Assembly (NCBI RefSeq): GCF_042660205.1
Contig: NZ_JBHSTQ010000001.1
Coordinates: 62,001-126,000 of the forward strand
Origin: Sporolactobacillus kofuensis
Lineage (GTDB): Bacteria > Bacillota > Bacilli > Bacillales > Sporolactobacillaceae
Length of the DNA: 64,000 bases
Direction: 5' to 3'
Below the pieces are notes generated by a model. It did no database searches. It worked only from the letters and a program-made list of their open reading frames with translations, and had not been told where the DNA came from. Positions 1-7,231 of this stretch are shown here, piece after piece (positions within the stretch are counted from its first letter, which is position 1; every line of letters starts with the position of its first letter). The translations under genes and the position numbers were made by a program.

Positions 1-844
1 CAGGATGACTCGCTAGGCCGGGATAGTATACTTTCCTCACCTTAGCATGTGCTGAAAGATAGTCAGCGATCTTGCCCGCGTTCTTTTCTATTTGTTCCAT
101 CCGCAGCGCTAAAGTCTTAATCCCACGAATAAGCAACCAAGCGTCTTGAGGACCAGGTACTGCACCGACTGAGTTTTGGATAAAATATAGTTTTTCGGCC
201 AGTTCTTCTGACGAGACTACAACTAAACCTGCAACAACATCACTATGCCCGCCAATATATTTTGTTGCGCTGTGAAGAACGATATCAGCACCTAGATCAA
301 GAGGATTCTGCCAATATGGCGTAGCAAAAGTATTGTCAACAATTAACAGTAACTGATGCTGATGGGCGAGTTCTGCCACTTTACGAATGTCTGTGATCTT
401 AAGCAAAGGATTTGTTGGTGTTTCTAGATATATAGCTTTGGTATTCTCTTTGATTGCATTTTTAATTCGATCTGGATCGCTTGTATCCACAAATGTTGCT
501 GAGATTCCAAGTCTATTAAATACCTTATCCACAACACGGAACGTTCCGCCATATACATCATCTGTGATGACTACGTGATCGCCACTATTAAGCAACATAA
601 GCACCGAAGAAATAGCTGCCATTCCCGATCCAAATGCAAATCCTGCTTTGCCGTGCTCAAGTTCCTGAATCAGGATTTCCAACGCGTGTCGTGTTGGATT
701 TCCTGAACGTGAATAGTCGTATCCCTTCGTTTTTCCAATCGCTTCTTGTTTATATGTGCTCGTCTGATAAATGGGAACAGAAACACTCCCTGTGTTTTCA
801 TCTCCAAAAATACCTGCATGAATGACTTGTGTTTTGGGTCTCAA
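1..844 (-). CDS. mccB: Cystathionine gamma-lyase / homocysteine gamma-lyase MccB (3' end cut by window edge)
   Basis: PLP enzyme of the Cys/Met metabolism family that splits cystathionine to cysteine, the second step of reverse transsulfuration. I translated about 281 residues to the window edge; the C-terminus lies outside. The family signatures are visible: YSRSGNPTR near the N-terminus, the glycine-rich FGSGMAA stretch, and HSATKYIGGHSD, whose lysine binds PLP. I chose a TTG start at 844, with AGGAGG eight bases upstream. It is the last visible gene of the yrrT-mtnN-luxS-mccA-mccB operon, 37 nt after mccA. Gamma-synthase (MetI type) is hard to exclude by sequence alone, but the mccA neighbour favours MccB. 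Confidence 0.9.
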   Translation of the reverse strand, partial: MRPKTQVIHAGIFGDENTGSVSVPIYQTSTYKQEAIGKTKGYDYSRSGNPTRHALEILIQELEHGKAGFAFGSGMAAISSVLMLLNSGDHVVITDDVYGGTFRVVDKVFNRLGISATFVDTSDPDRIKNAIKENTKAIYLETPTNPLLKITDIRKVAELAHQHQLLLIVDNTFATPYWQNPLDLGADIVLHSATKYIGGHSDVVAGLVVVSSEELAEKLYFIQNSVGAVPGPQDAWLLIRGIKTLALRMEQIEKNAGKIADYLSAHAKVRKVYYPGLASHP

Positions 845-881
845 AATGAGGTCCTCCTATTTTCTTATCATTAAGTAACTA

Positions 882-1796
882 TTAATCATAGATATTTTCA
901 CTCAAATAACGTTCGCTAGAATCAGGAAAAATAACAACAATATTCGTGCCTGGTGCTGATTTTTGAGCCTCGAGCAAAGCTGCGTGCAACGCAGATCCTG
1001 ACGAGCTGCCAATCAGCAGTCCTTCTCGCTCGGCAGCTTCTTTTAATCGTTGGAACGCATCTTGATCACTAATCGTATAAATTTCATCAAAATACTCGGT
1101 TTTAACAAAAGTAGGAATAAACTCCATCCCTATTCCTTCCGTTCTATGGGATGACGGCTTTCCTCCGTTCAAAATCGAACCAACGGGCTCAACAACAATT
1201 GTCTTCACTTCTGGGTTTTTCTTTTTCAAGAATTCAGCAGTACCTGTAAACGTTCCGCCAGTTCCAGCACCGGCAACAAGAACATCCACTGCTCCATTCA
1301 GATCCTCCCAAATCTCTGGACCTAACGTTTCAAAATAGGCGCTGGGATTATCCGGATTTGCAAATTGGTTTGGGCAATAACTTCCCTTAATTTCCCTTTC
1401 CAATTGACGCGCCTTGGCTACTGCCCCTGCCATTCCTTGATCCGTCGGCGTATTTACAACTTGGGCACCCAAAGCCCTCATCAGGATCTGTTTTTCCATA
1501 CTGAATTTTTCAGGAACGCAAAAGAGTACATGAATCCCTTTCCCCACTGCCGCAAGAGCAAGACCAATTCCTGTGTTTCCGGCAGTTGGTTCAATCAATG
1601 TGCCTCCCGGCTTCAGCTTCCCCATTGCCAAAGCCTCTCGTATTATTTTTTCACCGAGCCGGTCTTTTACACTACCACCAGGGTTAAAGTACTCACATTT
1701 TGCATATAAATGGACACCTTCTGGAAGCGGAAAAGCATGGAGAGCAACGAGAGGAGTCGAACCAACGAGTTCATGAACGTTCTGGTATAAAGTCAC
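882..1796 (-). CDS. mccA: O-acetylserine-dependent cystathionine beta-synthase MccA
   Basis: Condenses O-acetylserine with homocysteine to cystathionine, feeding MccB. At 304 residues it has the fold-type II PLP core of the cysteine synthase family. PLP-binding Lys44 lies in NPGGSVKDR, TAGNTGIG binds the substrate carboxylate, GAGTGGTFTG binds the PLP phosphate, and a C-terminal GSSSGS motif is present. The start is GTG at 1796 after AGAGGTG. A plain cysteine synthase (CysK) is the alternative, but the operon context (mtnN, luxS, mccB) and similarity to B. subtilis YrhA point to MccA. In B. subtilis this operon is repressed by CymR, whose gene is also in this window. Confidence 0.9.
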   Translation of the reverse strand: MTLYQNVHELVGSTPLVALHAFPLPEGVHLYAKCEYFNPGGSVKDRLGEKIIREALAMGKLKPGGTLIEPTAGNTGIGLALAAVGKGIHVLFCVPEKFSMEKQILMRALGAQVVNTPTDQGMAGAVAKARQLEREIKGSYCPNQFANPDNPSAYFETLGPEIWEDLNGAVDVLVAGAGTGGTFTGTAEFLKKKNPEVKTIVVEPVGSILNGGKPSSHRTEGIGMEFIPTFVKTEYFDEIYTISDQDAFQRLKEAAEREGLLIGSSSGSALHAALLEAQKSAPGTNIVVIFPDSSERYLSENIYD

Positions 1797-1828
1797 ACTC
1801 TTTCACCTCTAGTCATACGTAGGCATGT

Positions 1829-2305
1829 TCAAGCTTCTGCATAAACTTCTTTCCACTCTGCCTTGTGTGCTAACATTTTTTCTGCGATTTTCTTTGCGCC
1901 ATCAAGATCATGACTTGCTGCCCAACCGCATTGGTAGCAGTTTGCAGCCGGCACTTCGGTCGCATTGAGAACATCATTGAGTGTACGTTCAAGAGCCTCA
2001 AGGATTGCATCGTAGCTGCTGTTGTCAATGATCGATACATAAAAACCTGTCTGGCAGCCCATCGGACCAACATCGAATATATTTTCAATGTGATTACGAA
2101 TGTTCTCAGCCATTAAGTGTTCAAGAGAATGCAATGCGGGCATTTCCATATGTTCCTCGTTTGGCTGGCAAAAACGGACATCATATTTGTAGATTTCATC
2201 TCCGTGCGGCGCTTTTGTCACGCCCACGAGACGGACATAAGGTGCTTTCACTTTTGTATGATCCAGGTTAAAACTCTCAACATTCATTTTCTTATGTTCT
2301 GTCAT
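1829..2305 (-). CDS. luxS: S-ribosylhomocysteine lyase LuxS
   Basis: Cleaves S-ribosylhomocysteine to homocysteine and DPD, the precursor of autoinducer-2. It is 158 residues, the usual length. The metal site HSLEH (His59, Glu62, His63), catalytic Cys84 in GPMGCQTG and the third metal ligand Cys126 in YQCG are all present. The ATG follows the mtnN stop codon with no gap, and AAGGAG sits 9 nt upstream inside mtnN, suggesting translational coupling. In B. subtilis luxS lies elsewhere; here it is inserted between mtnN and mccA. The operon therefore runs SAH to SRH to homocysteine to cystathionine to cysteine with no missing step. Confidence 0.96.
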   Translation of the reverse strand: MTEHKKMNVESFNLDHTKVKAPYVRLVGVTKAPHGDEIYKYDVRFCQPNEEHMEMPALHSLEHLMAENIRNHIENIFDVGPMGCQTGFYVSIIDNSSYDAILEALERTLNDVLNATEVPAANCYQCGWAASHDLDGAKKIAEKMLAHKAEWKEVYAEA

Positions 2306-3004
2306 TTAAGCCATCTCCTTAATGAGTGATAGAATAAATTCAGCTGAATGTTTCGCTGCTGTTTGTAAAAATTGATCGAAGGAAATATTGGATTGCTTTC
2401 CTGCAATATCTGATAACGACCGAACAATCAAGAATGGTACATTAAATTGATAACATACTTGAGCGATCGAGGCCGCTTCCATTTCAACAGCCATCATTTT
2501 CGGGAATATGACTTTCAGTGCTTGTATGCGTTCTGCATCCGCCATGAAAGAATCTCCAGTGCCGATCCATCCCTCAACAATCTGATGACCTTGTAGGACT
2601 TTACTTGCAATGCGGTCTGCTATTTTCATAAGATTCTCTTCTGGTAAAAATACCGCAGGCATTCCAGGTATTTGCCCAAGAACATAACCAAAAGCAGTTG
2701 CATCAGCATCATGATGAAGAACACCTGATGAAAGGACAACATCACCTATGTTTAAAGAAGGATTCGTACCGCCAGCAGAACCTGTATTGATCACATGATC
2801 CGGATGAAAATGGTCAATCAATAAGGTTGTTCCAATGGCGGCATTGACCTTACCAATGCCGGACTGTAGCAAAACAACATCTGAACCTTGAAGTTCTCCT
2901 TGGTAAAAATGGCACCCGGCAATTTCCTGTTCCTTAACTCCGCCCATTTGTTCTTTAAGTAGGGCAACTTCTTCCTCCATGGCTCCGATGATTCCTATAG
3001 TCAA
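2306..3004 (-). CDS. mtnN: 5'-methylthioadenosine/S-adenosylhomocysteine nucleosidase
   Basis: Removes adenine from S-adenosylhomocysteine and methylthioadenosine, giving LuxS its substrate. The protein is 232 residues and starts LTIGIIGAMEEEV, typical of the Pfs/MtnN family. The conserved VINTGSAGG, MEAASIAQV and VRSLSDIAG motifs follow, with the catalytic Asp in the last. I set the start at TTG 3004 because AGGAGG stands 8 nt upstream; an upstream frame extension to 3043 would run into yrrT and adds residues not found in the family. The gene abuts luxS directly. Confidence 0.93.
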   Translation of the reverse strand: MTIGIIGAMEEEVALLKEQMGGVKEQEIAGCHFYQGELQGSDVVLLQSGIGKVNAAIGTTLLIDHFHPDHVINTGSAGGTNPSLNIGDVVLSSGVLHHDADATAFGYVLGQIPGMPAVFLPEENLMKIADRIASKVLQGHQIVEGWIGTGDSFMADAERIQALKVIFPKMMAVEMEAASIAQVCYQFNVPFLIVRSLSDIAGKQSNISFDQFLQTAAKHSAEFILSLIKEMA

Positions 3005-3026
3005 AACTGAATCCTCCTGAAAAACA

Positions 3027-3665
3027 TCATTTTTTATCTGCAATAATCAACCAGGCAAATTTGTTCAATTGCTTGAAATAAGGTACAAGATGATGTTTCC
3101 GAAATGCCGTGTAAAGCGTTTGGCGTAACGGATAGTATTCTGTACGCAAATCTTTAAGCAAATGTGAAAAACCATTTTTCTTTGCCCATTGGTGCACCTT
3201 TATTTTTTCAATCTCATTATCATAAAGTGTATCTGCAAAAACTATTCTACCATTAATTGAAAGCAAACGACTATATTTCTCAATCGCCTCCTCCTTTTCA
3301 TCATCTGTTAAATGATGAAAAGCAAAGGAACTGACAATGGTGTCAATGGGATGATCTGGGATAGGAAAGTCGAGAAAATCACCATCAATTAATGTGATCC
3401 CTGCTATCTTTTCTTTTGCTTTCTCCCGCATTTTTTCTGATGGCTCAATACCCACAACAGATAATCCATGATCGATTAAGATTTGTGTGAGATTTCCAGT
3501 ACCTACTCCGAATTCTAGGACATGTCCTTTTGCATGCGCTGAAACCTGTTCGAGAATCGAGTGATAGTTTTTGAAAACTTCCTGATATTCCTGATCTCCT
3601 CCAGCAACCGTTTGATCATAGACCTCAGCCCATTTCTCAAATGTACCGATAAATTCACGTCCCAT
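3027..3665 (-). CDS. yrrT: SAM-dependent class I methyltransferase YrrT
   Basis: First gene of the sulfur recycling operon. The 212-residue protein has a Rossmann methyltransferase fold with SAM motif I at VLEFGVGTGNLT and motif II around LIDGDFLDFP. The natural substrate is not established in the family. Its place before mtnN suggests that its product SAH enters the recycling route (inference). I start at the ATG at 3665 (MGREFIGTFEKWAEVYDQT), matching the B. subtilis N-terminus, with a G-rich ribosome site just upstream. A nine-residue longer frame has no family support. It is separated from mtnN by 22 nt. Confidence 0.85.
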   Translation of the reverse strand: MGREFIGTFEKWAEVYDQTVAGGDQEYQEVFKNYHSILEQVSAHAKGHVLEFGVGTGNLTQILIDHGLSVVGIEPSEKMREKAKEKIAGITLIDGDFLDFPIPDHPIDTIVSSFAFHHLTDDEKEEAIEKYSRLLSINGRIVFADTLYDNEIEKIKVHQWAKKNGFSHLLKDLRTEYYPLRQTLYTAFRKHHLVPYFKQLNKFAWLIIADKK

Positions 3666-3704
3666 GATTGCTTCCCCCCATACTGGTTGCAATTCCTTTA
3701 ATTC

Positions 3705-3736
3705 ATATAATATTAGTATGGAATATTGGAATTAAC
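3705..3736 (-). promoter_or_regulatory. Candidate promoter/operator of the yrrT operon
   Basis: An AT-rich block upstream of yrrT offers TATTAT (3712-3707) with a weak TTAATT 17 nt upstream (3735-3730). Between them the minus strand reads CCAATATTCCATACTAATATT, an AT-rich partial dyad. CymR represses the equivalent operon in B. subtilis and cymR is at 19886 here, so this is the place to expect its operator. I cannot score it against a CymR matrix, so this is a weak call. Confidence 0.3.
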
Positions 3737-3806
3737 GTCACTAAATTTAGCATACCTCTCTTAATTTATCAACAATAATCACTCATTAATCGCTAGAAAT
3801 CCGTCG

Positions 3807-3998
3807 GCACAAAACTGTCCAGTCCTTATCATTGTATCCATGTGCTTCGATGGCTCGCTTGCCGCGGGCGTACCGTGAGCCTCCTCATACAACCGATTAT
3901 CTGCGGGGTCTCACCTGCACGCTCATCCCGCTGGCGTCTCGCATCTTCGCTGTTTGTACTAAACCAATCGTATCGTTTCGAGCTCTTGAAGAAACTGG
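3807..3998 (+). repeat. 192-bp repeat unit, copy 1 of tandem pair
   Basis: Full unit running from GGCACAAAACTG through CCAGTCCTTAT and the GC-rich core GCTCGCTTGCCGCGGGCG to GAAGAAACTGG. It is repeated almost base for base at 3999-4190 with an exact 192-bp period. The core also occurs singly at about 8447, 17301 and 63768, more loosely at 56601. It holds short self-complementary parts such as GGCTCGC with GTGAGCC. Because 192 is divisible by three, open frames run through the array, but nothing suggests they are translated. Confidence 0.9.
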
Positions 3999-4190
3999 GC
4001 ACAAAACTGCTCAGTCCTTATCTTTGTATCCATATGCTTCAATGGCTCGCTTGCCGCGGGCGTACCGTGAGCCTCCTCATACAACCGATTATCTGCGGGG
4101 TCTCACCTGCACGCTCATCCCGCTGGCGTCTCGCATCTTCGCTGTTTGTACTAAACCAATCGTATCGTTTCGAGCTCTTGAAGAAACTGG
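3999..4190 (+). repeat. 192-bp repeat unit, copy 2 of tandem pair
   Basis: Near-identical to the unit at 3807-3998; the few differences are in the first 45 bases (CTGCTCAGT against CTGTCCAGT, CATATGCTTCAA against CATGTGCTTCGA). The remainder, including the GC-rich core and the tail TCGAGCTCTTGAAG, appears identical, implying a recent duplication or ongoing homogenisation. Confidence 0.9.
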
Positions 4191-4250
4191 GTAAAAAACT
4201 GTCCAGTCCTTATCTTTGTATCCATGTGCTTCGATGGCTCGCTTCGTTTT
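4191..4250 (+). repeat. Truncated third copy of the 192-bp repeat
   Basis: The first ~55 bases of the unit recur once more (AAAAAACTGTCCAGTCCTTATC to GCTTCGATGGCTCGCTT in outline), then the match stops and about 30 bases of unique sequence lead to the yrrS terminator. The hairpin ACTGG...CCAGT formed at the unit junction is best preserved here. Confidence 0.8.
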
Positions 4251-4281
4251 TCATTAAACAGTGTTATATAGTTAAGATACG

Positions 4282-4307
4282 AAAAAAAGCCGCATTTGCG
4301 GCTTTTT
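4282..4307 (-). terminator. Intrinsic terminator of yrrS
   Basis: AGCCGC-ATTT-GCGGCT stem-loop flanked by A7 on one side and T5 on the other, so it can work in both directions. It lies 19 nt after the yrrS stop codon. Confidence 0.85.
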
Positions 4308-4325
4308 CTGGGTTAATCATTTTTA

Positions 4326-4877
4326 TTATGGCTTTTTAACATTGTCTGCTTGCCAATGTCCATCTTGATAAATTAAGTGCACAACATAAATTGCACTTTG
4401 ATCATTTTTCGGAGATACACGTGCGAGCGAACTATTTGGTGATCCCCCGTTCCCCAACCAACGAATCGTCATGTTTGCTTCATCAATGCCCGTTGCCTCA
4501 GCAATGGCATGTACTTGAGCATTCCAGTCCTCAGACCCCATTTCATAAGATGCTTGATGGTTTTCGTCTGCCTCTTGAGATGCTGAGCTGGAAGAATCTG
4601 AACTACTTTCCTCATTTGATGCTTGTCCGGAATCAGATTCCGAAGAAGATTTCGATGAGTCCGTTGTTTTACTCTTCTTATTGTCTATTGACGCTGTTTT
4701 CGATTGGGATGATGGTGTAGTCGATGGCGATGTGTGAAAGACGGAGATGAGAATGATACAACCAACTGCTAATATCAATAGCGAAACGATGCCAATTATC
4801 AAGGTGAGCATTCGATCCGTTTTGCTCTTTCGCCTTTGTTCTCGAGACGAGTAACCACTGCCTCTCTGATTTCTCAT
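4326..4877 (-). CDS. yrrS: Membrane-anchored DUF1510 protein YrrS
   Basis: 183-residue protein with a basic N-terminus (residues 1-22), one transmembrane helix (about 23-47), a long Ser/Gln/Glu-rich low-complexity linker (50-115) and a compact C-terminal domain. That domain (DWNAQVHAIAEATGI ... WLGNGGSPNSS ... YQDGHWQADNV) is the DUF1510/YrrS signature, placed outside the cell. In B. subtilis yrrS is cotranscribed with the penicillin-binding protein gene pbpI between greA and yrrT; here pbpI is missing. Molecular function is unknown; a cell-envelope role is inference. Confidence 0.8.
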   Translation of the reverse strand: MRNQRGSGYSSREQRRKSKTDRMLTLIIGIVSLLILAVGCIILISVFHTSPSTTPSSQSKTASIDNKKSKTTDSSKSSSESDSGQASNEESSSDSSSSASQEADENHQASYEMGSEDWNAQVHAIAEATGIDEANMTIRWLGNGGSPNSSLARVSPKNDQSAIYVVHLIYQDGHWQADNVKKP

Positions 4878-5334
4878 GTGACATCCTCCTTTTTGACAGA
4901 CAACTATTTAATAATTTACTATGCGATCATCTCTTGGGAATCTTCCGTGAAACGCTCTCTATCTTCTCACATGAACCACAATGTATCTCGTTAATCAGTT
5001 GAATCGTAATCTAACGAAGATCTATTCTCGCATAAAGATAACTTCCTATTTAAAATAATTCGCATTCATCTAAGTAGTCATGTCTGTCCAATTATAACAC
5101 GCCAATAGAACTCTCTTAAATCTATGCACGAACACGTCGACTATTCCAATAATAAAAGCGCAAAACTGTTGATGTGGTCAAGACAGATTTGCACTAATAT
5201 TCATGAAGTAACTATAAAGTTGAAAATATTATTTACGAACAATAGATATTCTACTTGTCCTGAATTTGGTTGCAATCAATTACTGCTCGATAAAATCAGT
5301 AGATGAGAAGAGCGTAAGGGATAATTTTAGGTAC
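4878..5334. other. 457-bp intergenic region between greA and yrrS
   Basis: AT-rich sequence with no convincing gene. On the minus strand TATAAT (5096-5091) with a poor TTAAGA 17 nt upstream could drive yrrS. A 60-codon plus-strand frame at 5124-5306 lacks a ribosome site and resembles no family I know. No terminator hairpin is evident right after greA. Confidence 0.5.
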
Positions 5335-5805
5335 TTACTCAACTTTTAAGATCTTCACGCGAATGTCTCCGCCAGGGGTACTCACGCTGACCTCTTCACC
5401 GACAGACAAACCAATAAGGCCTTTGGCCATCGGAGAATCATTAGAAATCTTTCCATTAAATGGATCTGATTCGGCGCTCCCGACAATTTGATAGGTTTCT
5501 TCTTCACCATCTGGAAGTTCTTTAAACGTTACCGACTTACCGATCTTAACAACATCCGTTGTTTCGTCATCTTCAATGATTACAGAATTACGGATCATCA
5601 ATTCCAATTGTTGGATGCGCGCTTCAACAAACGCTTGTTCATCTTTTGCAGCATCATATTCGGAGTTTTCTGAGAGGTCCCCAAATCCACGAGCAATTTT
5701 GATTCTTTCAACAACTTCTTTGCGCTTTTCAGTTTTCAGATATTCTAATTCATGTTCTAGTTTTGCTTTTCCTTCAGCGGTCATATAGTGAAGTTTTTCT
5801 GCCAT
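5335..5805 (-). CDS. greA: Transcription elongation factor GreA
   Basis: Rescues backtracked RNA polymerase by stimulating cleavage of the nascent RNA 3' end. It is 156 residues, the usual size. The N-terminal coiled coil (about 1-75) carries the acidic tip in FGDLSENSEYDAAKDEQ, and the C-terminal FKBP-like domain has DPFNGKISNDSPMAKGLIG. The start is the ATG at 5805 (MAEKLHYMTAEG), with AGGAG 11 nt upstream. An in-frame GTG at 5817 overlaps the ribosome site and is rejected. Confidence 0.96.
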   Translation of the reverse strand: MAEKLHYMTAEGKAKLEHELEYLKTEKRKEVVERIKIARGFGDLSENSEYDAAKDEQAFVEARIQQLELMIRNSVIIEDDETTDVVKIGKSVTFKELPDGEEETYQIVGSAESDPFNGKISNDSPMAKGLIGLSVGEEVSVSTPGGDIRVKILKVE

Positions 5806-5840
5806 TGTATGCCACACTCCTGACTAAATTTATACTCAAA

Positions 5841-6512
5841 TTATTTGTTTGCATCGTCATGATGTTGTTCATTAATTTGTTGACCTTTGCCCTCAAGCAC
5901 GGTTCGTATTTTCGTCACCATCAAGTCGACAGCTACCGAATTTTTTCCACCTTCGGGAATAATAATATCCGCATAGCGTTTTGTTGGTTCAACGAATTGA
6001 AGATGCATCGGACGAACCGCAGTTAAGTACTGATTAATGACTGATTCAACACTTCTCCCGCGTTCTTCTGTATCACGAAGCAATCGTCGGATTATGCGCA
6101 AATCAGAATCCGTATCGACGAAAACCTTTATGTCCATAAGATTACGAAGACGTTCATCTTCCAGAATAAGTATGCCTTCCAAAATAATTACGTCTTTAGG
6201 TTCGACGGGTACAATTTTATCAGATCTTGTATGTACTGTATAGTCATACACCGGTTTTTTTATTGGATGGAACTGAAGGAGCTCCTTTACCTGTGAAAGT
6301 AACAAGTTCGTATCAAACGCAAGAGGGTGATCATAATTTGTAAGTAGCCGTTCCTCAAAAGGTTTATCATCCTGAGCCTTATAATATGCATCTTGCTGAA
6401 TTACAGCAATGGACTTATCAGGAAAACTACGGTAAATTTCCCGAGTCACTGTTGTTTTCCCTGAACCCGAGCCCCCCGCAACTCCGATCACGATTGGCTT
6501 ACTTCTTTTCAT
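5841..6512 (-). CDS. udk: Uridine kinase
   Basis: Phosphorylates uridine and cytidine with ATP or GTP in pyrimidine salvage. The 223-residue protein has its Walker A motif near the N-terminus (GVAGGSGSGKTT), QQDAYYK and YDHPLAFD for substrate binding, and the RRLLRDTEERGRS lid region. The start is the ATG at 6512 (MKRSKPIVIGVAGG), one base after the TGA of trmR, with GGGGG about 9 nt upstream inside trmR. The longer frame upstream is only trmR coding sequence read in another phase. In B. subtilis udk is preceded by yrrN-yrrO, which are absent here. Confidence 0.94.
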   Translation of the reverse strand: MKRSKPIVIGVAGGSGSGKTTVTREIYRSFPDKSIAVIQQDAYYKAQDDKPFEERLLTNYDHPLAFDTNLLLSQVKELLQFHPIKKPVYDYTVHTRSDKIVPVEPKDVIILEGILILEDERLRNLMDIKVFVDTDSDLRIIRRLLRDTEERGRSVESVINQYLTAVRPMHLQFVEPTKRYADIIIPEGGKNSVAVDLMVTKIRTVLEGKGQQINEQHHDDANK

Positions 6513-6513
6513 G

Positions 6514-7188
6514 TCAATAGTTCCCCCCACGCGCAGTATATGTCTTTTTGGTGCTGATCGCCATGCCATCACCAACAGTTAGAAAGACGGTATCAAATGA
6601 TGGTTGATCAACAAGAAAATGATTGTATGCATCCACTTTTTTAACCAGTCGATTCAGCTGTCTTTTTTTCACAGCATCAATGTCGCATACCAACCCATGA
6701 AAGAGAATATTATCGGAGACAATGATGCCATCGTCTGCTAGAACGCCCACACATTTTTGAAAAAGGCGCTCATATTGTGCTTTTGCTGCATCAATTACTA
6801 TTAAATCATAGGGGGCAAATGCTGTAACTTCGGGTAGATCCTCGGTGGCATCCCCATTCACGATTTTGATGGTATCTTGTAAATTGTGTGCTTCAATATT
6901 CTTTGTTGCTTCCTCGATCATCGCTTGGTCGCGTTCAACTGTAATAATCTCTGCACCTTTACCAGCTGCTAAAGCCATTCGGATTGAGGAATAACCAATG
7001 GCTGTCCCTAGTTCCAAAATTCGTTTTGTGCCTGTCCAACGGATTAATTGTTGCAGAAACGCCATTGCAGATGGCTGCATGATCGGAATATAAATATCTG
7101 CTGCCTTTTTTTCCATTTGGCGAAGCAGATCAGTTTCAGAATGTGTAAAAGCAGCAGCATACGCTGACAGCTCCTTAAATTCGACCAA
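6514..7188 (-). CDS. trmR: tRNA 5-hydroxyuridine methyltransferase TrmR (YrrM)
   Basis: 224-residue class I O-methyltransferase with SAM motif I ILELGTAIGYSSI, the acidic ligand in ITVERD, and the metal-site region DLIVIDAAKAQY with SDNILFHG downstream. B. subtilis YrrM (TrmR) methylates 5-hydroxyuridine at tRNA position 34 to 5-methoxyuridine. The start is TTG at 7188, preceded by GGAAG. It is translationally coupled to udk. The neighbouring hydroxylation genes trhP1/trhP2 (yrrN/yrrO) of B. subtilis are missing, so the hydroxyl donor system must be elsewhere or be TrhO alone (inference). Confidence 0.85.
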   Translation of the reverse strand: MVEFKELSAYAAAFTHSETDLLRQMEKKAADIYIPIMQPSAMAFLQQLIRWTGTKRILELGTAIGYSSIRMALAAGKGAEIITVERDQAMIEEATKNIEAHNLQDTIKIVNGDATEDLPEVTAFAPYDLIVIDAAKAQYERLFQKCVGVLADDGIIVSDNILFHGLVCDIDAVKKRQLNRLVKKVDAYNHFLVDQPSFDTVFLTVGDGMAISTKKTYTARGGNY

Positions 7189-7231
7189 TATTCTCTTCCT
7201 TTCTAAAATCTAAACAATCGACTATGATCTA

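Noticed and set aside
1365..1776. Plus-strand frames of 67-114 codons opposite mccA
   Set aside because: They are shadows of a clearly recognised gene. The same holds for the many other opposite-strand frames over alaS, recD2, relA, recJ and safA.
3807..4250. CRISPR array
   Set aside because: Repeat units are contiguous 192-mers without short unique spacers, and no cas genes are present.
3832..4339. Two overlapping plus-strand frames of 120 and 165 codons through the tandem repeat
   Set aside because: They exist because the repeat period (192) is a multiple of three. There is no ribosome site, and the same core elsewhere (8447, 17301, 63768) is not in an open frame of the same kind.
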